A stretch of 64,000 nt of DNA, taken from positions 19,693,825-19,757,824 of the forward strand of contig NC_059506.1 in the NCBI RefSeq assembly GCF_914767665.1, in the 5' to 3' direction. This document shows positions 30,341 through 40,847 of the stretch, one piece after another (the first letter of the stretch is position 1; every line of letters begins with the position of its first letter). Both the position numbers and the translations under genes were made by a program. Origin of the DNA: Harmonia axyridis. Lineage: Eukaryota; Arthropoda; Insecta; Coleoptera; Coccinellidae. Below the pieces are notes generated by a model that ran no database searches, was not told where the DNA came from, and saw only the letters and a list, made by a program, of their open reading frames with translations.

Positions 30341-31009
30341 ATGTCCGCCTGGAAAATTCAACAGTAATCTACAACAGAAAACTACCTACTAAAGATTTAA
30401 ACCATCCAAGAATAGTAAAAAGTTCGCCCGCAAAATTCAATATTTGACACGACCATCAACGACGTCTGCCCTCATGCGTCTGCCGCGTTCCGGTTGCTCA
30501 CTCGGGTATCTGCGCCCCCCTCCGCGCCTCGCTACCGCTAACAATTATTCTGAATCTGGCGCTAGTGCAGTATTTTTTCATGAAAAAGATGTTTCCCATT
30601 CCCATGAAGCTGTACATTTGCTAAGATACCCATATACTAAAAAATTTCAAGCCTCTAACTCGCGGTAATTTTTTTTTCTATACAAAAGTTTTTCCCGCTA
30701 TTCCCGTTCCCATGGGAATTTTGGAAAATCCAATCATGACTTAACTTTGCATTCACTAAGGTATATGCATGTCAAATTTCAATCATCTAACTTACGCGGT
30801 TTAGATTTTTTCATACAAAAGTTTTTTCCCGCTAATTCCCGTTCCCGTGGGAATTTCGGGAATTCCTTTCTTAGTGCACCCCTACGGTACCTAAGCTACG
30901 TCCCTTCCAAATTTCAAGTGCCTACGTTTAGCCGTTTGGGCTGTGCGTTGATATGTCAGTCAGTCAGTCAGTCAGTCAGTCAGTCAGTTTCTCCTTTTAT
31001 ATATATAGA
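30341..31009 (-). promoter_or_regulatory. Helitron 5' region with duplicated module, GTCA run and 5'-TC terminus
   Basis: Two related modules (around 30605-30725 and 30770-30865) share acaaaagttttt, cccgctattcccgttccc and tggga/attt. Eight GTCA units lie at about 30955-30987, followed by tttctccttttatatatataGA, the inverse of the 5' end. No coding frame is convincing. Confidence 0.6.
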
Positions 31010-31504
31010 TTCCAGATTTGTATTCGCAGTTCTCAAAGTTTAGTACTCATAATTTCATATTGTCTTATATTTCAACTTATCCAAATTGAGTATCTTTTTT
31101 TAAATTTTCTTAATCGTATATTTTTCCAAATTCAACTTCATCCTTATTCTTAGAGATTACATTCCATATTAGCTTGATACTTTAAATTTTTCATCATTCA
31201 CATTTTGACTGCTTTAACTAGAACTTCATTATCTAAATTACTCATTAGTGTATAATTGTCCTAAGTGCACGGTATTGCAATCTTTCGATTCAGTATATTA
31301 GAACTAAGAATTATATATTTGTAAGAAACTTATTAGATTATAGTTGTTGTTATTTCAGATTTAAAAATTTATTTGTGATTAAAAGTACTTAACCCAACCC
31401 TGATTAATTAATTGTTTATGACTGATTAATTGTCTCATCAGCAACTTTATAATTGGAATTTATTATCACAGGTTATAATAAAGAAAGTACTACCGTGGCA
31501 GAAT

Positions 31505-32130
31505 ATAGCTCTTTCTTGACATGACACATCTTTTCCGAACACAAGATTCCATACACATTCTTCTGTTTCTTCATTATGAACATTACATCCCATAAAAATA
31601 CCAGAAATTCGAAGAAACCAACTCTTAAGAGTAATTTGAACGTTCATTGAAGAATATTTGGCTAATTGGAAAAATAAAAGTATTCTTCATGTTTTCTCGT
31701 ACAAAGCGCCGTTTTCGAATAACGTGATCTTAAAAAAAAAATTATCTGTGAAATTCAAAAAATTGGGTACTTTGGCTGAATGCAACTCTGTTCTGTTGTG
31801 GAAAAAAAACACAGAAATGAATATTTACTATGATGTCATGTCTCAGATTTTAGAATTGAAGTACTAGCCAACTCAGTTTGAAAATGAAGTTGTAAAAGTG
31901 AATAAGCTCACCTCAACTGCTCGATTTGATTGAAAATTACTGAGCTTTGGCACAGCTCTGATAATAAGAAGATACTTCACTAAAATCAACATTCTTTTTG
32001 AAAATTCCAGATTATTCATGAAGCCCATGTTTAAAAAATTTTCACAAAATAATCCCATTATAATGACAACAATCAATATCCCACTGAAGACTGCTGCTAT
32101 CGAACAATACTGTATTCTTCTTCGGCTCAT
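31505..32130 (-). other. Possible exons of a captured or degenerate gene inside the TIR transposon
   Basis: The minus-strand ATG near 32128 opens a 73-residue stretch with a basic start and a hydrophobic segment (CSIAAVFSGILIVVIIMGLF), as in a type II membrane anchor. It ends at a good donor (GAG|GTGAGC, about 31911). Downstream there is a polypyrimidine acceptor (ccacaacag, about 31797) and a frame containing KVPNFLNFTDNFFFK and, after one stop, NVHNEETEECVWNLVFG. Exon phases do not join cleanly in my reading. No family is recognised; it may be host cargo or chance. Confidence 0.25.
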
Positions 32131-33098
32131 TCAAACTCACATCGAAACATACCACTAGGACTAGGTACATACTAGACAAATTTTCATGTGATTGAATACT
32201 TTTATTCTTTTGCTATTCCATAAATTCATCCTAAGAGCATTTGATTGACATACTTCCAAGAGGGCCATAATTGATTTAATGTGAAAACAAATTAGGTGAG
32301 TTGAAAGAAACTGGATATTCTGTTGTGGATATTTGAATTGAATACTTCTCATTTATTTTCAATGCCAAAATCAAGATGAATTAAGTAGTAAAGTTGGCTA
32401 TAATGTAGGTACACATTAAGAACAAATTTGATTACAAGTGGAGTCTAACATTTTCCATTGATTACAGAGCCAGAATATTTTACATATTTCCATATTTTCA
32501 TACTGATGGCTTCCAAAATATTGATGCATTTCAATATTTTTATGAGATAGTTGGATCAAATCAAATGCTTCATTTCATAACAAATATCTAATAACAATAA
32601 CAGTGTAAACTGTAAATGAAAATTTTCGGTTAGAACATAGATTATTCGAACCGAACTGCTGTGTTTATATTTGGCATCACTCGAAATTTGAAATTCAAAC
32701 TTAAAACCACAGATTACTATAGTCTGTGTTAGAACTTTCATAGATGAATATTATTTATTTGAGATTTTAAGGTTAAATAGCAATTCTTGTAAACAACGAT
32801 ATCATATAAATGAAATATAATGAATGAATGGATATGAGTATCAGAGCTAATATGGGTGGTAGTGACCTCAATTTGTTATAATTATCGAAAATGAAATAGA
32901 AATCAAAAGGAGAATATTTAATCTTTAGCGTCAACGAAATTGGAATAACTCATTTATTTTATTATAAACACTACTTTGTTCAGCAAATGGAATGTTGAAC
33001 GTGAGTTTATGATGGTTTTTCTAATTTAGTAGCTTATTTCCAAGGTTCAAAAGGTATATCTTATGCTTGAGAAAACTTCAGAAAATTTAAAATGGCTA
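32131..33098. other. Internal DNA of the TIR transposon, no gene seen
   Basis: AT-rich. The short minus-strand frames at 32161-32352 and 32556-32741 show no domain. No transposase signature (DDE/D blocks) found. Confidence 0.5.
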
Positions 33099-33207
33099 TA
33101 TCTTTTTGACAGGGCCGAATCGGAAAAAATGGTAAATGAAAAAAGTATTTCTTTTGACCTCAGGAACCTTCGGTTAAAATATATGTACAAGTCAAAGACT
33201 CACCCTG
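33099..33207 (-). repeat. Right terminal inverted repeat of the TA-flanked transposon
   Basis: Inverse of 15948-16055; ends ...GACTCACCCTG followed by the TA duplication at 33208-33209 and the resumed Dong-like sequence. Confidence 0.88.
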
Positions 33208-33473
33208 TATATGTAATATAATGCAAAAAGCTGTTCTTTTAGGTACTGCAAGGACGGTGAGAAAATTCCTAGGAAGCGAAGGACAGATCCAAGGATCACG
33301 TGTAAGAGGACCAGAAGTTCGACGAGAACCAGGGGGACCACAAGGACCGGACACGACCGAGCTCTACACTTCTGATATTTTAAATATCTGGGATTGAGTG
33401 AATGTTCCTCTTAGCGAGGAGTGAGAAGCCGACGGCGAGGAGAAATCCTACGCGTATAGGCAAAAGTCAGGGA
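33208..33473 (+). pseudogene. Dong/R4-like LINE, truncated copy, 3' remainder
   Basis: Continues the copy interrupted at 15947: tgtaatataatgcaaaaagctg matches 47557 onward of the longer copy, through the stop (ggattgagtgaatg) to gcgtataggcaaaagtca. Immediately followed by a TAA run. Confidence 0.9.
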
Positions 33474-33487
33474 TAATAATAATAATT
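33474..33487. repeat. AAT/TAA run shared by two retroelement 3' ends
   Basis: taataataataat between the 3' end of the Dong-like copy (plus strand) and the 3' UTR of the minus-strand LINE. It reads as the LINE tail used as the Dong target. Confidence 0.8.
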
Positions 33488-33795
33488 TATTCACCACCAA
33501 ATAGATTACATATTTCATATAAGTTCATTATCTCAAAATTAACATTGAGGAAAGTGATCCAGTCTAAATTTTAGAATTTGTGTGCCGGGATCACCCTCAT
33601 ACTGAAAATAAAAATATATATGACACGCCTGAGACAAGCAGCTTTTGGGATGGCAGTCCGGGAGATCGATAATGGACAAATAGGTGTAACTGGAATCTCT
33701 GAGTTTGCACTTATGTTTATTAGTTTGCAACTATGAAAATGAATTTTTTTTTTGTTATAATCTACTACTTTTTTAATCAACTACTAAAATACTTT

Positions 33796-35446
33796 TCAGT
33801 TTGAAAACACTTTTGCGAATCTTTCTTTATTCTCCTCAATAAAAGATCTTATTAGTCTTCTATTACTACCTCTCATAATCAACTCTTTCAATGTGCTTGG
33901 AAGCACGTTATAGAATTTCGGCAAAAAAAAAGTTACGAACCTAGAGCAAAAAGAATTATTTACTCCAGGCATATATAAACGTTTACTCATATTTGTTCTG
34001 GTAGAATAGTCATGTAAAACTACAGGAAAACAATTATATATTTTCGGCAAGTAAGTCAAACACGAAAGAATATACAGATTTCTAATTTTTAAAATATTTA
34101 GTTCTTCATATAGTTTCAATGTTGGATATCTTCGTGGTTTACATGTTGACAAAATTTTTAGGTTAGCGTCATATAGAACCCCCCAAACAACAATGCCATA
34201 CCTCAAGATGGACTCAACCATCGATCGATACAACAGGAGTATTAATTCTCTGTCCAATATCTCCCTAAGTTGGAAAAATTTGTACATTATCTTGCGAATT
34301 TTTGATGTTAAATATATTGCATGTTCACTCCATTTCAAATTTTGATCTACAATTATTCCCAGGTACTTTATTGTTTTAGTTCTTTTTATTTTTATACAGT
34401 TACATATTTTTTATTATTGCAAGATGAAACATGGATAGTAAGATACTGCGCTTTAGGTTGATTGGCATTAGTTGGAGACATTGTCATGAACTTTGTTTTT
34501 TCAAAATTAAAGTCCAACCTACTCGTTCCTAGCCATTGATATACTGCTTCTAAACCAATCTCTGCCAAGTTATATACTTCTTTCCATGAATTAGAAGAAA
34601 ACAGAAGAGCCGTATCGTCAGCATATGACACCACATTGCAGTCTGGGATTAGGCTGCCAATTTGGTTTATATACGCCAGGAAGAGTATAGGACCCAATAC
34701 CGTGTCCTGTGGTACCCCCGTGGTAATTGATGCGTAGTTACTGAACTTATCATTTATTTTTACTTTTTGCCTTCGACCCGTTAAATAATTTTGCAATAAA
34801 AGTAGTGGCCTCCCCGTATACCCAATTTCTCCAATCTATCCAAAAGAATGTTGTGATCAACCCGGTCGAATGCTTTAGATAAGTCCAAAAAAAACAACAA
34901 ATCTTTTTTGTTGTTAGAATAGTGTAAGTAAACATCTTTTATTAGCTCGAATATTGCATCTTCCGTAGATCTTTTCTTTCTAAAGCCGAATTGATTGGTG
35001 AATAAAATGTTATGCCCCTCAAAAAATCTTCCAACCGTTGTTTTATGCATTTTTCAAATATTTTTGCAGAGTTACTTATAACCGATATTGGTCTATAATT
35101 TGTAAGTTGACTTTGATCACCAGTTTTAAAGATTGGTGTAACAATTGAAATTTTCCATGCACTCGGTACCATACTTGACTCTATACACTTGTTATATATA
35201 TATACTATTGGTTCAATTAAAAATTTCTGATATTTTTTTATTAAAGTTACCGCAATTCCGTCTTCGCCGGGTGCTGAGTGAGCTTTCAATGAATGCAGAA
35301 ACAATTCATCCTCTGTTACAGGATTAAGAAATATTGAGTTATTATGTTTCATAGGTTGGCTGACAGAGTTTGGTAGGTCCAGATTTTGATCGACGTTGTT
35401 TTTTGTTTTCATAGTTATGTTGGTAAAGAATTCATTGAAAGCATTT
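33796..35446 (-). pseudogene. LINE ORF2, reverse transcriptase half with frameshifts
   Basis: From upstream down: AFNEFFTNIT, SAPGEDGIAVTLIKKY, NYRPISVISNSAKIFEK, FFLDLSKAFDRVDHNIL, GVPQDTVLGPILFLAY, SYADDTALL, LDFNFEKTKFM, then after a shift KWSEHAIYLTSKIRKIMY and a C-terminal domain ending at 33796. Breaks lie near 34960, 34790 and 34370-34390. The template motif has Asp for Gly (GVPQD). Same general type as the plus-strand LINE at 9360 but a separate family. Confidence 0.85.
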
Positions 35447-35479
35447 CGTCGTTGCCGGGAAAAATGCTTCTATATGCAA
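35447..35479 (+). repeat. Left TIR of the DUF7869-bearing transposon
   Basis: Matches the inverse of 40848-40880 at about 27 of 33 positions, best in the first 11 (CGTCGTTGCCG). Confidence 0.8.
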
Positions 35480-35865
35480 CAATAGTGAATTTTCAGATTC
35501 TTGAACAAATGGATTGTCACTGTTCATGAGCATCGATCTGAAAACCTTCTATGTGTTTAAATATTTCTTACAATCTCCAAATTATCAGATATAAAAACTC
35601 CTATGTGAGCGCTCTTTGAAAGATCTTGTGAAAATTCTACTATGTGCATTTAAATTCACATAGGCGATTTTGTCCGCTGCATGTTTCACGCATCATCCGT
35701 GAACACTAATACATAGGTGATATTTTCGACAGCTGATTGAGCATTTTTCATAACCAAGGGCGGATTTATTGGGGGGGTAATGGGGGTAATTACCCCTCCA
35801 TGAATATCAAAACCCTGAAAAAAAATTACGGAACTTGGTGCACATAATAGTATATAACATTACTA

Positions 35866-35963
35866 GCAAGGTAAGAGGGTTTTTACTGGCGAATGGAGGA
35901 TATAATTGACGAGCCGCAGGCGAGTCAGTTACCTCCTTGAGCCAGTAAAACCCGTTACCTTGC
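35866..35963. repeat. Long hairpin beside the recombinase gene
   Basis: gcaaggtaa-ga-gggtttttactggc (35866-35890) pairs with gccagtaaaacccgttaccttgc (35941-35963) split by small mismatches. The loop contains a second inverted motif, tgac-gagccgcaggcga-gtca. It precedes the left inverted repeat of the recombinase unit by about 20 bp. Confidence 0.75.
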
Positions 35964-35984
35964 GTGTATTGTTTTATATTTTAT

Positions 35985-37263
35985 TTGTTTCTCATTTGTA
36001 AAAAGGTTAGATAAATTCCAAAAAAATCTCAATAATCTGTCTCAAATGTCGTAAGCTATCATAGACATATATACATATAAGTCTATGTAAGCTATGGAAG
36101 CGTTGCCATGAACATGTCTGTTTATTTTTCTTTACATTTGTTTTGGCGAAAGCGAGAATGAATGTACCAAAAGAAATTATTGAGGCAGCCAGTAGTGTAG
36201 CTTCAAGTTTATTACTTGCAAAATCAGCTTCAAGGTACGAGCGAGAATACGACGACTTCAAAAAGTGGCAAAACAAAAATAGTGTGATTGGGGTAACTGA
36301 AGATGTTTTGTTGGTCTACTTGAATCAACTATCAGCTAGATTCAGCCCTAATACTTTATGGACAAAATAGTCTATGCTGAAAAGCTGCTTGGAAATGAAA
36401 GAAAAAGCCCCTGTTCGCAGGTTTGTTTTCCTTAAAAAATTTATTGAAAAATATGACGTTTAGTTGTCATTTGCAGATTTCAAAAGGTAATAGCGTTTCT
36501 GAATCGAAAAAATGAGCGTTATACGCCAAAAAAGGCCAAGGCATTAAGTAAAGAAGAGGCTGAACAATTTCTTTAACATGCTCCTGATGACCAGTGGTTG
36601 CTGGCGAAAATTGTAACAATATTTGGGATTTTTGGATGTTGTCGATGTGACGAAATTCTCTCCTTAAACATGAATGATGTAGAAGACATGAGAAAATACG
36701 TTATTGTGACATTGCGGCAAACAAAAAATTTAACAACAAGAAGATTCACCATAACCGATTATGGCTGCAGCTTCAAGCCTTGCATGTTATACAGAAAATA
36801 TGAAATCTCCGGCCTTCTGGAACAGAAAACCTAAGATTTTTTTTTGACATACCGACATGGAAAGTGCATTTCCCTTAATGCTGGCCAGCACACTATTGGT
36901 GGTATCCCAAAGCAAATAGCGAAACAACAAAAAAATCGAAATGTCTAGCAAATTATTTGGTAGTAAGGAGAGTACAAATGTTCTGCAGTCCTCGAGTTCA
37001 CCAGTTTCTGAGTCAACATATGATTCATCATCATCAGTATCAACTCTTTCATCATCAAAAATCTGTGTTACTGAAAATAACAATTGCACCATGATTTTCA
37101 ACATATATGACGATAAAGCAAAATTTTCTAATGTAAATAATACTACTAACTTGTAAAAATTTTGCAAGTTAACTGTCAGTTTTACAAGTTAGTGACTTGA
37201 TAAAATAAACTTTCTTGATTAATATTGTGTTTTTGGAAACTGACGTTTACAAATGAGAAACAA
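35985..37263 (+). mobile_element. Tyrosine-recombinase unit flanked by inverted repeats
   Basis: TTGTTTCTCATTTGTAAA at 35985-36002 is repeated inverted at 37246-37263, and similarity extends outward (atattttatt / atattttag). The recombinase pseudogene fills the space between. This looks like a compact element of its own, inserted in the larger DUF7869 transposon, or a gene module of it. No target duplication was identified. Confidence 0.55.
36143..37156 (+). pseudogene. Crypton-type tyrosine recombinase, degenerate, with a 56-bp intron
   Basis: Starts MAKARMNVPKEIIEAA and reads a core-binding SAM-like part (YEREYDDFKKWQ, YLNQLSARFSPNTL). A TAG follows WTK (36368). A clear intron, CGCAG|gtttgt...tttgcag|ATTTC, spans 36421-36476. 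The frame resumes RFQKVIAFLNRKNERYTPKK and ALSKEEAEQF, a TAA, then the catalytic-domain start GIFGCCRCDEILSLNMNDV with the first Arg. DFFLTYRHGKCISLNAGQ follows past another stop, and then the His-Arg and Tyr blocks are missing. Ends with SSSKICVTENNNCTMIFN. Inactive. The family is my recognition of the domain style. Confidence 0.65.
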
Positions 37264-38421
37264 CTAAAATATATATCATGCAATAATTTCAAATTACTAA
37301 TTTCCCAAATATTACAATCAATGACAACTTCCTAAATACGTTATAAGCAAACACCTTTCAGCACAGATTAAACTGAAAAAACGGGAAGCCCATAGCTATT
37401 GTTGTTTTCGAAATATCGCTCGGTCAGCCAGAAAACGGACTGCCGGCAAATCTTACATGGGCCATAAGGTGGTTAATGAAAAAGTGTGTCACAATGTACC
37501 GAGAGGAGATAGAACCATGAAAAATCGCTGTGAACACCTTGTCCCCTCCAAAAAAACGCCTAGAAGTTTCTGCTGTGCTTTATTCAGCGATGCAGATCGT
37601 CAAGCTGCCTTCAATAGATTTTGGAGCATGACAACAAGGATTAGTCATCACTCGAAAATTAAATCGCCGTCGGAAACAAGGAGGAAATATACGTCACCAT
37701 AAGAAAAATATTGGACATGATATTTTCTTAGATTGTGGAAATAGAAGAGAGAGGGTATGCCGAAAATTTTTCATAAATACCTTAGGTATAGGAGAAGATA
37801 CCTTCAAAAGGTGGGCTAAACTGCGTGAAGAAACATCTACTGAAAATAGTCGAAAAGAAGTTGATGAACCTGAAGTTCATCAACTCAGAGACCTCATACT
37901 TCACGTAAAACAAAAGTATAAAATGACAAATATTCAGTTAGTACTTGGCTGGATACATAACCGAAAGTACGAAGTCACTACTGTTGACAATCTTCAAAAA
38001 AGCTCTATGTTGAACCTGTTTTTAGATCAAAAAACATATGAGGACTGTATATCAAGAAAGGTGCAACGATCAATCCCTACAATCTGCCAAAAAGACCACA
38101 TTCCAATCTGTTTTGAAAGATAAAAACATCGCAATTCACAAACCAATAAAAGATCAATGCGATATATTTATAAGCTTCAAGGAAGGTCAACTTCTCAAGG
38201 AAGAATATGAGAAACACATTCTTAGGAAGGACCAAGCAAGAATTGAGAAAAACAAAGAAAAAGAAAGTGCATCTAACACGAAAATAGTAATAACTTTAGA
38301 TTTACAAAGTAAACTTTTGTGTCCAATCAGTTTAGCCTCATCCATGTACTATAAGCAAAAACTTACTTTGCATAACTTCACTTTATATGAACTGAATGAG
38401 GGTTATGTACGCCTGTATGTT

Positions 38422-39053
38422 AGATAGATAGATAATTTTCTTTATTTCAAGTTTTATACAACAAAAGCTACATAAAAGATGAAATGACGTCAGAATAAAG
38501 AACTTAAATACACAAGTTTTCAGAAACAAAATAATCCCCACAATTGTAAGGTTCCAAATGAATTAACATTCTCTTAACAATTTTCTTAAATCTATATAAA
38601 CTATCACAGCATTTAATATAATTAGGTAGTCTATTGAATATTTTAATACACATGTAATAAAGACCTTTTTCACTCAAGGTTAATCTATGATAAGGATATA
38701 ATAAATCTTGAGTTCTTGTATTATAATTATGACTAAGTCCCATATCAAACTTATCTCTATTTTTAAAAACAAACAACAAACATTCATAAATATACAAAGC
38801 ATATACCGTCATTATATTCATATTTCTGAATTTACCCCTGCGTGAATCCCTGTACTTCATTTTGCATATAGTTCTAATAATTCTTTTCTGAGCTATGAAT
38901 ATTGATTGGACTCTAGAGTTGCCACCCCAGAAAATGATTCCAAATCTATTGATCGATTCACAATTTGCATGATACAAAATTTTCAAAGTACCCTCATTCA
39001 TATACTGAGCAACAACCCTGATTCCATACCCAACACTGGCTAATCTTAAACAA
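38422..39053 (-). mobile_element. 5'-truncated LINE inserted in the DUF7869 gene
   Basis: A minus-strand frame (38504-39053) encodes the LINE thumb and C-terminal domain: LRLASVGYGIRVVAQYM, NRFGIIFWGGNSRVQS, RLTLSEKGLYYMCIKIFNRL. The 3' tail is (ATCT)n at 38422-38435. Target duplication ATGTT at 38417-38421 and 39054-39058; removing the insert restores LYVWHE in the host gene. The C-terminal domain is close to that of the LINE at 47821-50200, so they are one group. Confidence 0.9.
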
Positions 39054-39621
39054 ATGTTTGGCATGAAGTGGGTGGAGGAATTACCGCGAATGAATTCGCA
39101 AGCTGTCTGGTGGATTATATTGATGGGTTACCAGATACAACTCAGAATGTGGTTTTGATTTCCGATGAATGTGCCAGCCAGAATCGTAACAAAATTTTGT
39201 CTACCGCTTTGTCAGATGCAGCCCGTAAAAAAAGCATAACCATTGAACAGCTTTATCTTCAAAGAGGTCATACTATGATGGAAGCAGATAATGTCCATTC
39301 TACACTGGAACATTACTTCAAACCTCCAATTTTCACTCCAATGGATTATGTTTGCAGAATGCGATTAGCACGGCCAGAGCATCCGTATGATATAAAAATT
39401 GTGCATCACAATTTTTTCCAAGACTATTCCAAAATGGAAAGCGTTTTTGCTTCAATTCGTCCAGGGATAGGTGTTGGCAAAAAATGTGTAAATGATATCT
39501 GTAAGATAAAGTATACGCCAGATGGTAAAGTGTACACGAAAACAGAATTTAGTGAGGAATATAAATTGCTGCCTCAAAGAAGACCCCTTGTGGAATGCTT
39601 CAAAGGTCTCAAATCATTATA

Positions 39622-40332
39622 CAGGGTGTTCCTAAATTGAACGTACAAACGAAAAGGGGAGATTCCTTAAGTGAGTTTAAGAAAAAAAAGTTCCATAAAC
39701 ATGGGGTCGCAAACGTTTCGTTTTCGAGATACAGAGTGTTGAAGTTTGAATTTTTTTCAAGTTTTTTTCTCATAGTATATACACTTCACAAGATATTCAA
39801 CTGAAATTTGGCATAGATATTACATTTGAGAGTTCTCACCACGTGACATGGCAATTTCGATAGAAAATCTACAGGGTGATATTTTTTCTGGAACACTGCC
39901 ACCTGTTCTTCTGCAGAACTTTTTTTTGGTGAGCAACTGTAAATTTGAAAAAATGTAAAAGGAAGCTTTGTTCTTACACTAAACTTTTCGGTCTCTTGGA
40001 GTTTTGTCTTTACCAACGATTTCGAGAAAAAAAATTTTGAACGATTCTCTCGAAATCCTCGAGAAAATCCAAATTATGATGGGAAGGCCACTTCGTAAGC
40101 TGTGGTGAATGAGTTCAGTGTCAGTTTTTATGGAAATTTTCCTGATCTGTAGCGATGATTCATAAAGATTCGATAAACTCGTATAATCAACACAAAAATG
40201 TATTACAACAAGAAACACTCTGTATCTCGAAAACGAAACGTTTGCGACCCCATGTTTATGGGACTTTTTTTTCTTAAACTCACTTAAGGAATCTCCCCTT
40301 TTCGTTTGTACGTTCAATTTAGGAACACCCTG
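39622..40332. mobile_element. Long-TIR MITE, 711 bp, TA duplication
   Basis: TIRs of about 118 bp (39622-39740 and 40214-40332) differ at one or two positions. Ends CAGGGTGTTCC, flanked by TA at 39620-39621 and 40333-40334. Excision in silico restores LKSLYNSPIP in the DUF7869 frame. The CAGGGTG end is shared with the larger TA-flanked transposon at 15948. The near-perfect arms suggest recent insertion. No transposase frame. Confidence 0.92.
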
Positions 40333-40847
40333 TATAATAGCCCCATCCCTATCAGTGAGTCAAAATATAAAGATTTACTTACAATCCCTCAAGTCAATTA
40401 TGGACCAACAATATCACGATTTTTATGATAAGCTGCCTTACAAAAAAGATAAACCTGAAAAAATAAGTCTCTTATCTGTGAACAATCTGGACCGAATACC
40501 GAACAAAAAACGCGTCAGCAAATAATTTTGACCTTCTTTGTAATTTTTTTGAAGAATTCATCCTTATTTTTTATTCATTAGGTCACAATTGTAATAATAG
40601 TAAAATAAAATGATTTATTCTATCTATTCTGATATTATTTCCTGTGAAAGAACTCCTAAGTGGGAGATTCGCGGCAGCACATTTCTCCTATGTGCACAAT
40701 TCATCCAAATAAAGAAAATTTGATATTTTGGACGTTCAAAAGTCCCATCATAATTACAAAAAAGTATTAATCAATTTCATATATGAACTTCTCATAAGAC
40801 GAAATAGTTTCTAAAGGTTTTTGGCCTCTCCTGTAAAATGAGCATGA

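Larger units (their letters stand above)
23739..31009 (-). mobile_element. Autonomous Helitron, 7271 bp, canonical ends
   Basis: On the minus strand it starts TCTATATATATAAAAGG (31009 downward) and ends GGGCAAAAGCTAG at 23739, i.e. 5'-TC and CTAG-3'. A GC hairpin lies just inside the 3' end. It sits between host A and T with no target duplication, as Helitrons do; the left Gypsy LTR supplies the exact empty site. It encodes one intact 1742-residue Rep-helicase protein. The 5' region has a GTCA run and repeated cccgttccc motifs, a style common in lepidopteran Helitrons. Confidence 0.95.
16140..31500 (+). mobile_element. Ty3/Gypsy retrotransposon, apparently intact (carries a nested Helitron)
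   Basis: Left LTR 16140-17522 (1383 bp), tRNA-Lys-type primer site, gag, pol, polypurine tract, right LTR 22847-31500. The right LTR is split by a Helitron at 23738/31010; its two parts sum to 892+491=1383 bp, the same length as the left LTR. LTRs begin TGTTACGG, end CCGTGGCA and are almost identical (one visible change near 16221 against 22928). Target duplication GAAT at 16136-16139 and 31501-31504. No env frame. Near-identical LTRs and open frames point to a recent, possibly competent insertion. Confidence 0.93.
22847..31500 (+). repeat. Right LTR of the Gypsy element, split by a Helitron
   Basis: LTR parts 22847-23738 and 31010-31500. Rejoined they equal the left LTR in length (1383 bp) and order, with an A/T junction at the insertion point. 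Confidence 0.93.
15948..33207. mobile_element. TIR DNA transposon with TA duplication (17.3 kb with nested insertions, about 1.9 kb without)
   Basis: Termini CAGGGTGAGTC... (15948-16055) and its inverse (33099-33207) match over about 108 bp. It is flanked by TA on both sides; joining the flanks with one TA gives gagtatatatgtaat, exactly the uninterrupted sequence in the other Dong-like copy near 47551. A 2-bp TA duplication and CAGGGTG ends fit the Tc1/mariner superfamily. Without the Gypsy element (and its GAAT duplication) about 1.9 kb remains, with no recognisable transposase, so it is nonautonomous. Confidence 0.85.
37430..40529 (+). pseudogene. DUF7869-family gene, broken by frameshifts, a LINE and a MITE
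   Basis: N-terminal part: CEHLVPSKKTP, FSDADRQAAFNRFWSM; then, after a shift near 37690, CGNRRERVCRKFFINTLGIG; after a shift near 38050, HKPIKDQCDIFISFKEGQL and VITLDLQSKLLCP; then YVWHEVGG restored across the LINE at 38422; VVLISDECASQNRNK, QRGHTMMEADNVHSTLEHYF; LYNSPIPISES restored across the MITE at 39622; shift near 40400; end NNLDRIPNKKRVSK. This order fits the insect family I know as DUF7869. The D...H..D/N spacing resembles an RNase H-like catalytic core; that is inference. It lies within TIRs, so transposase or cargo. Confidence 0.75.

Noticed and set aside
36582..36600. Another CTGATGA hammerhead-like core
   Set aside because: It is part of the recombinase coding frame (HAPDDQWLL) and no GAAA/stem II follows.
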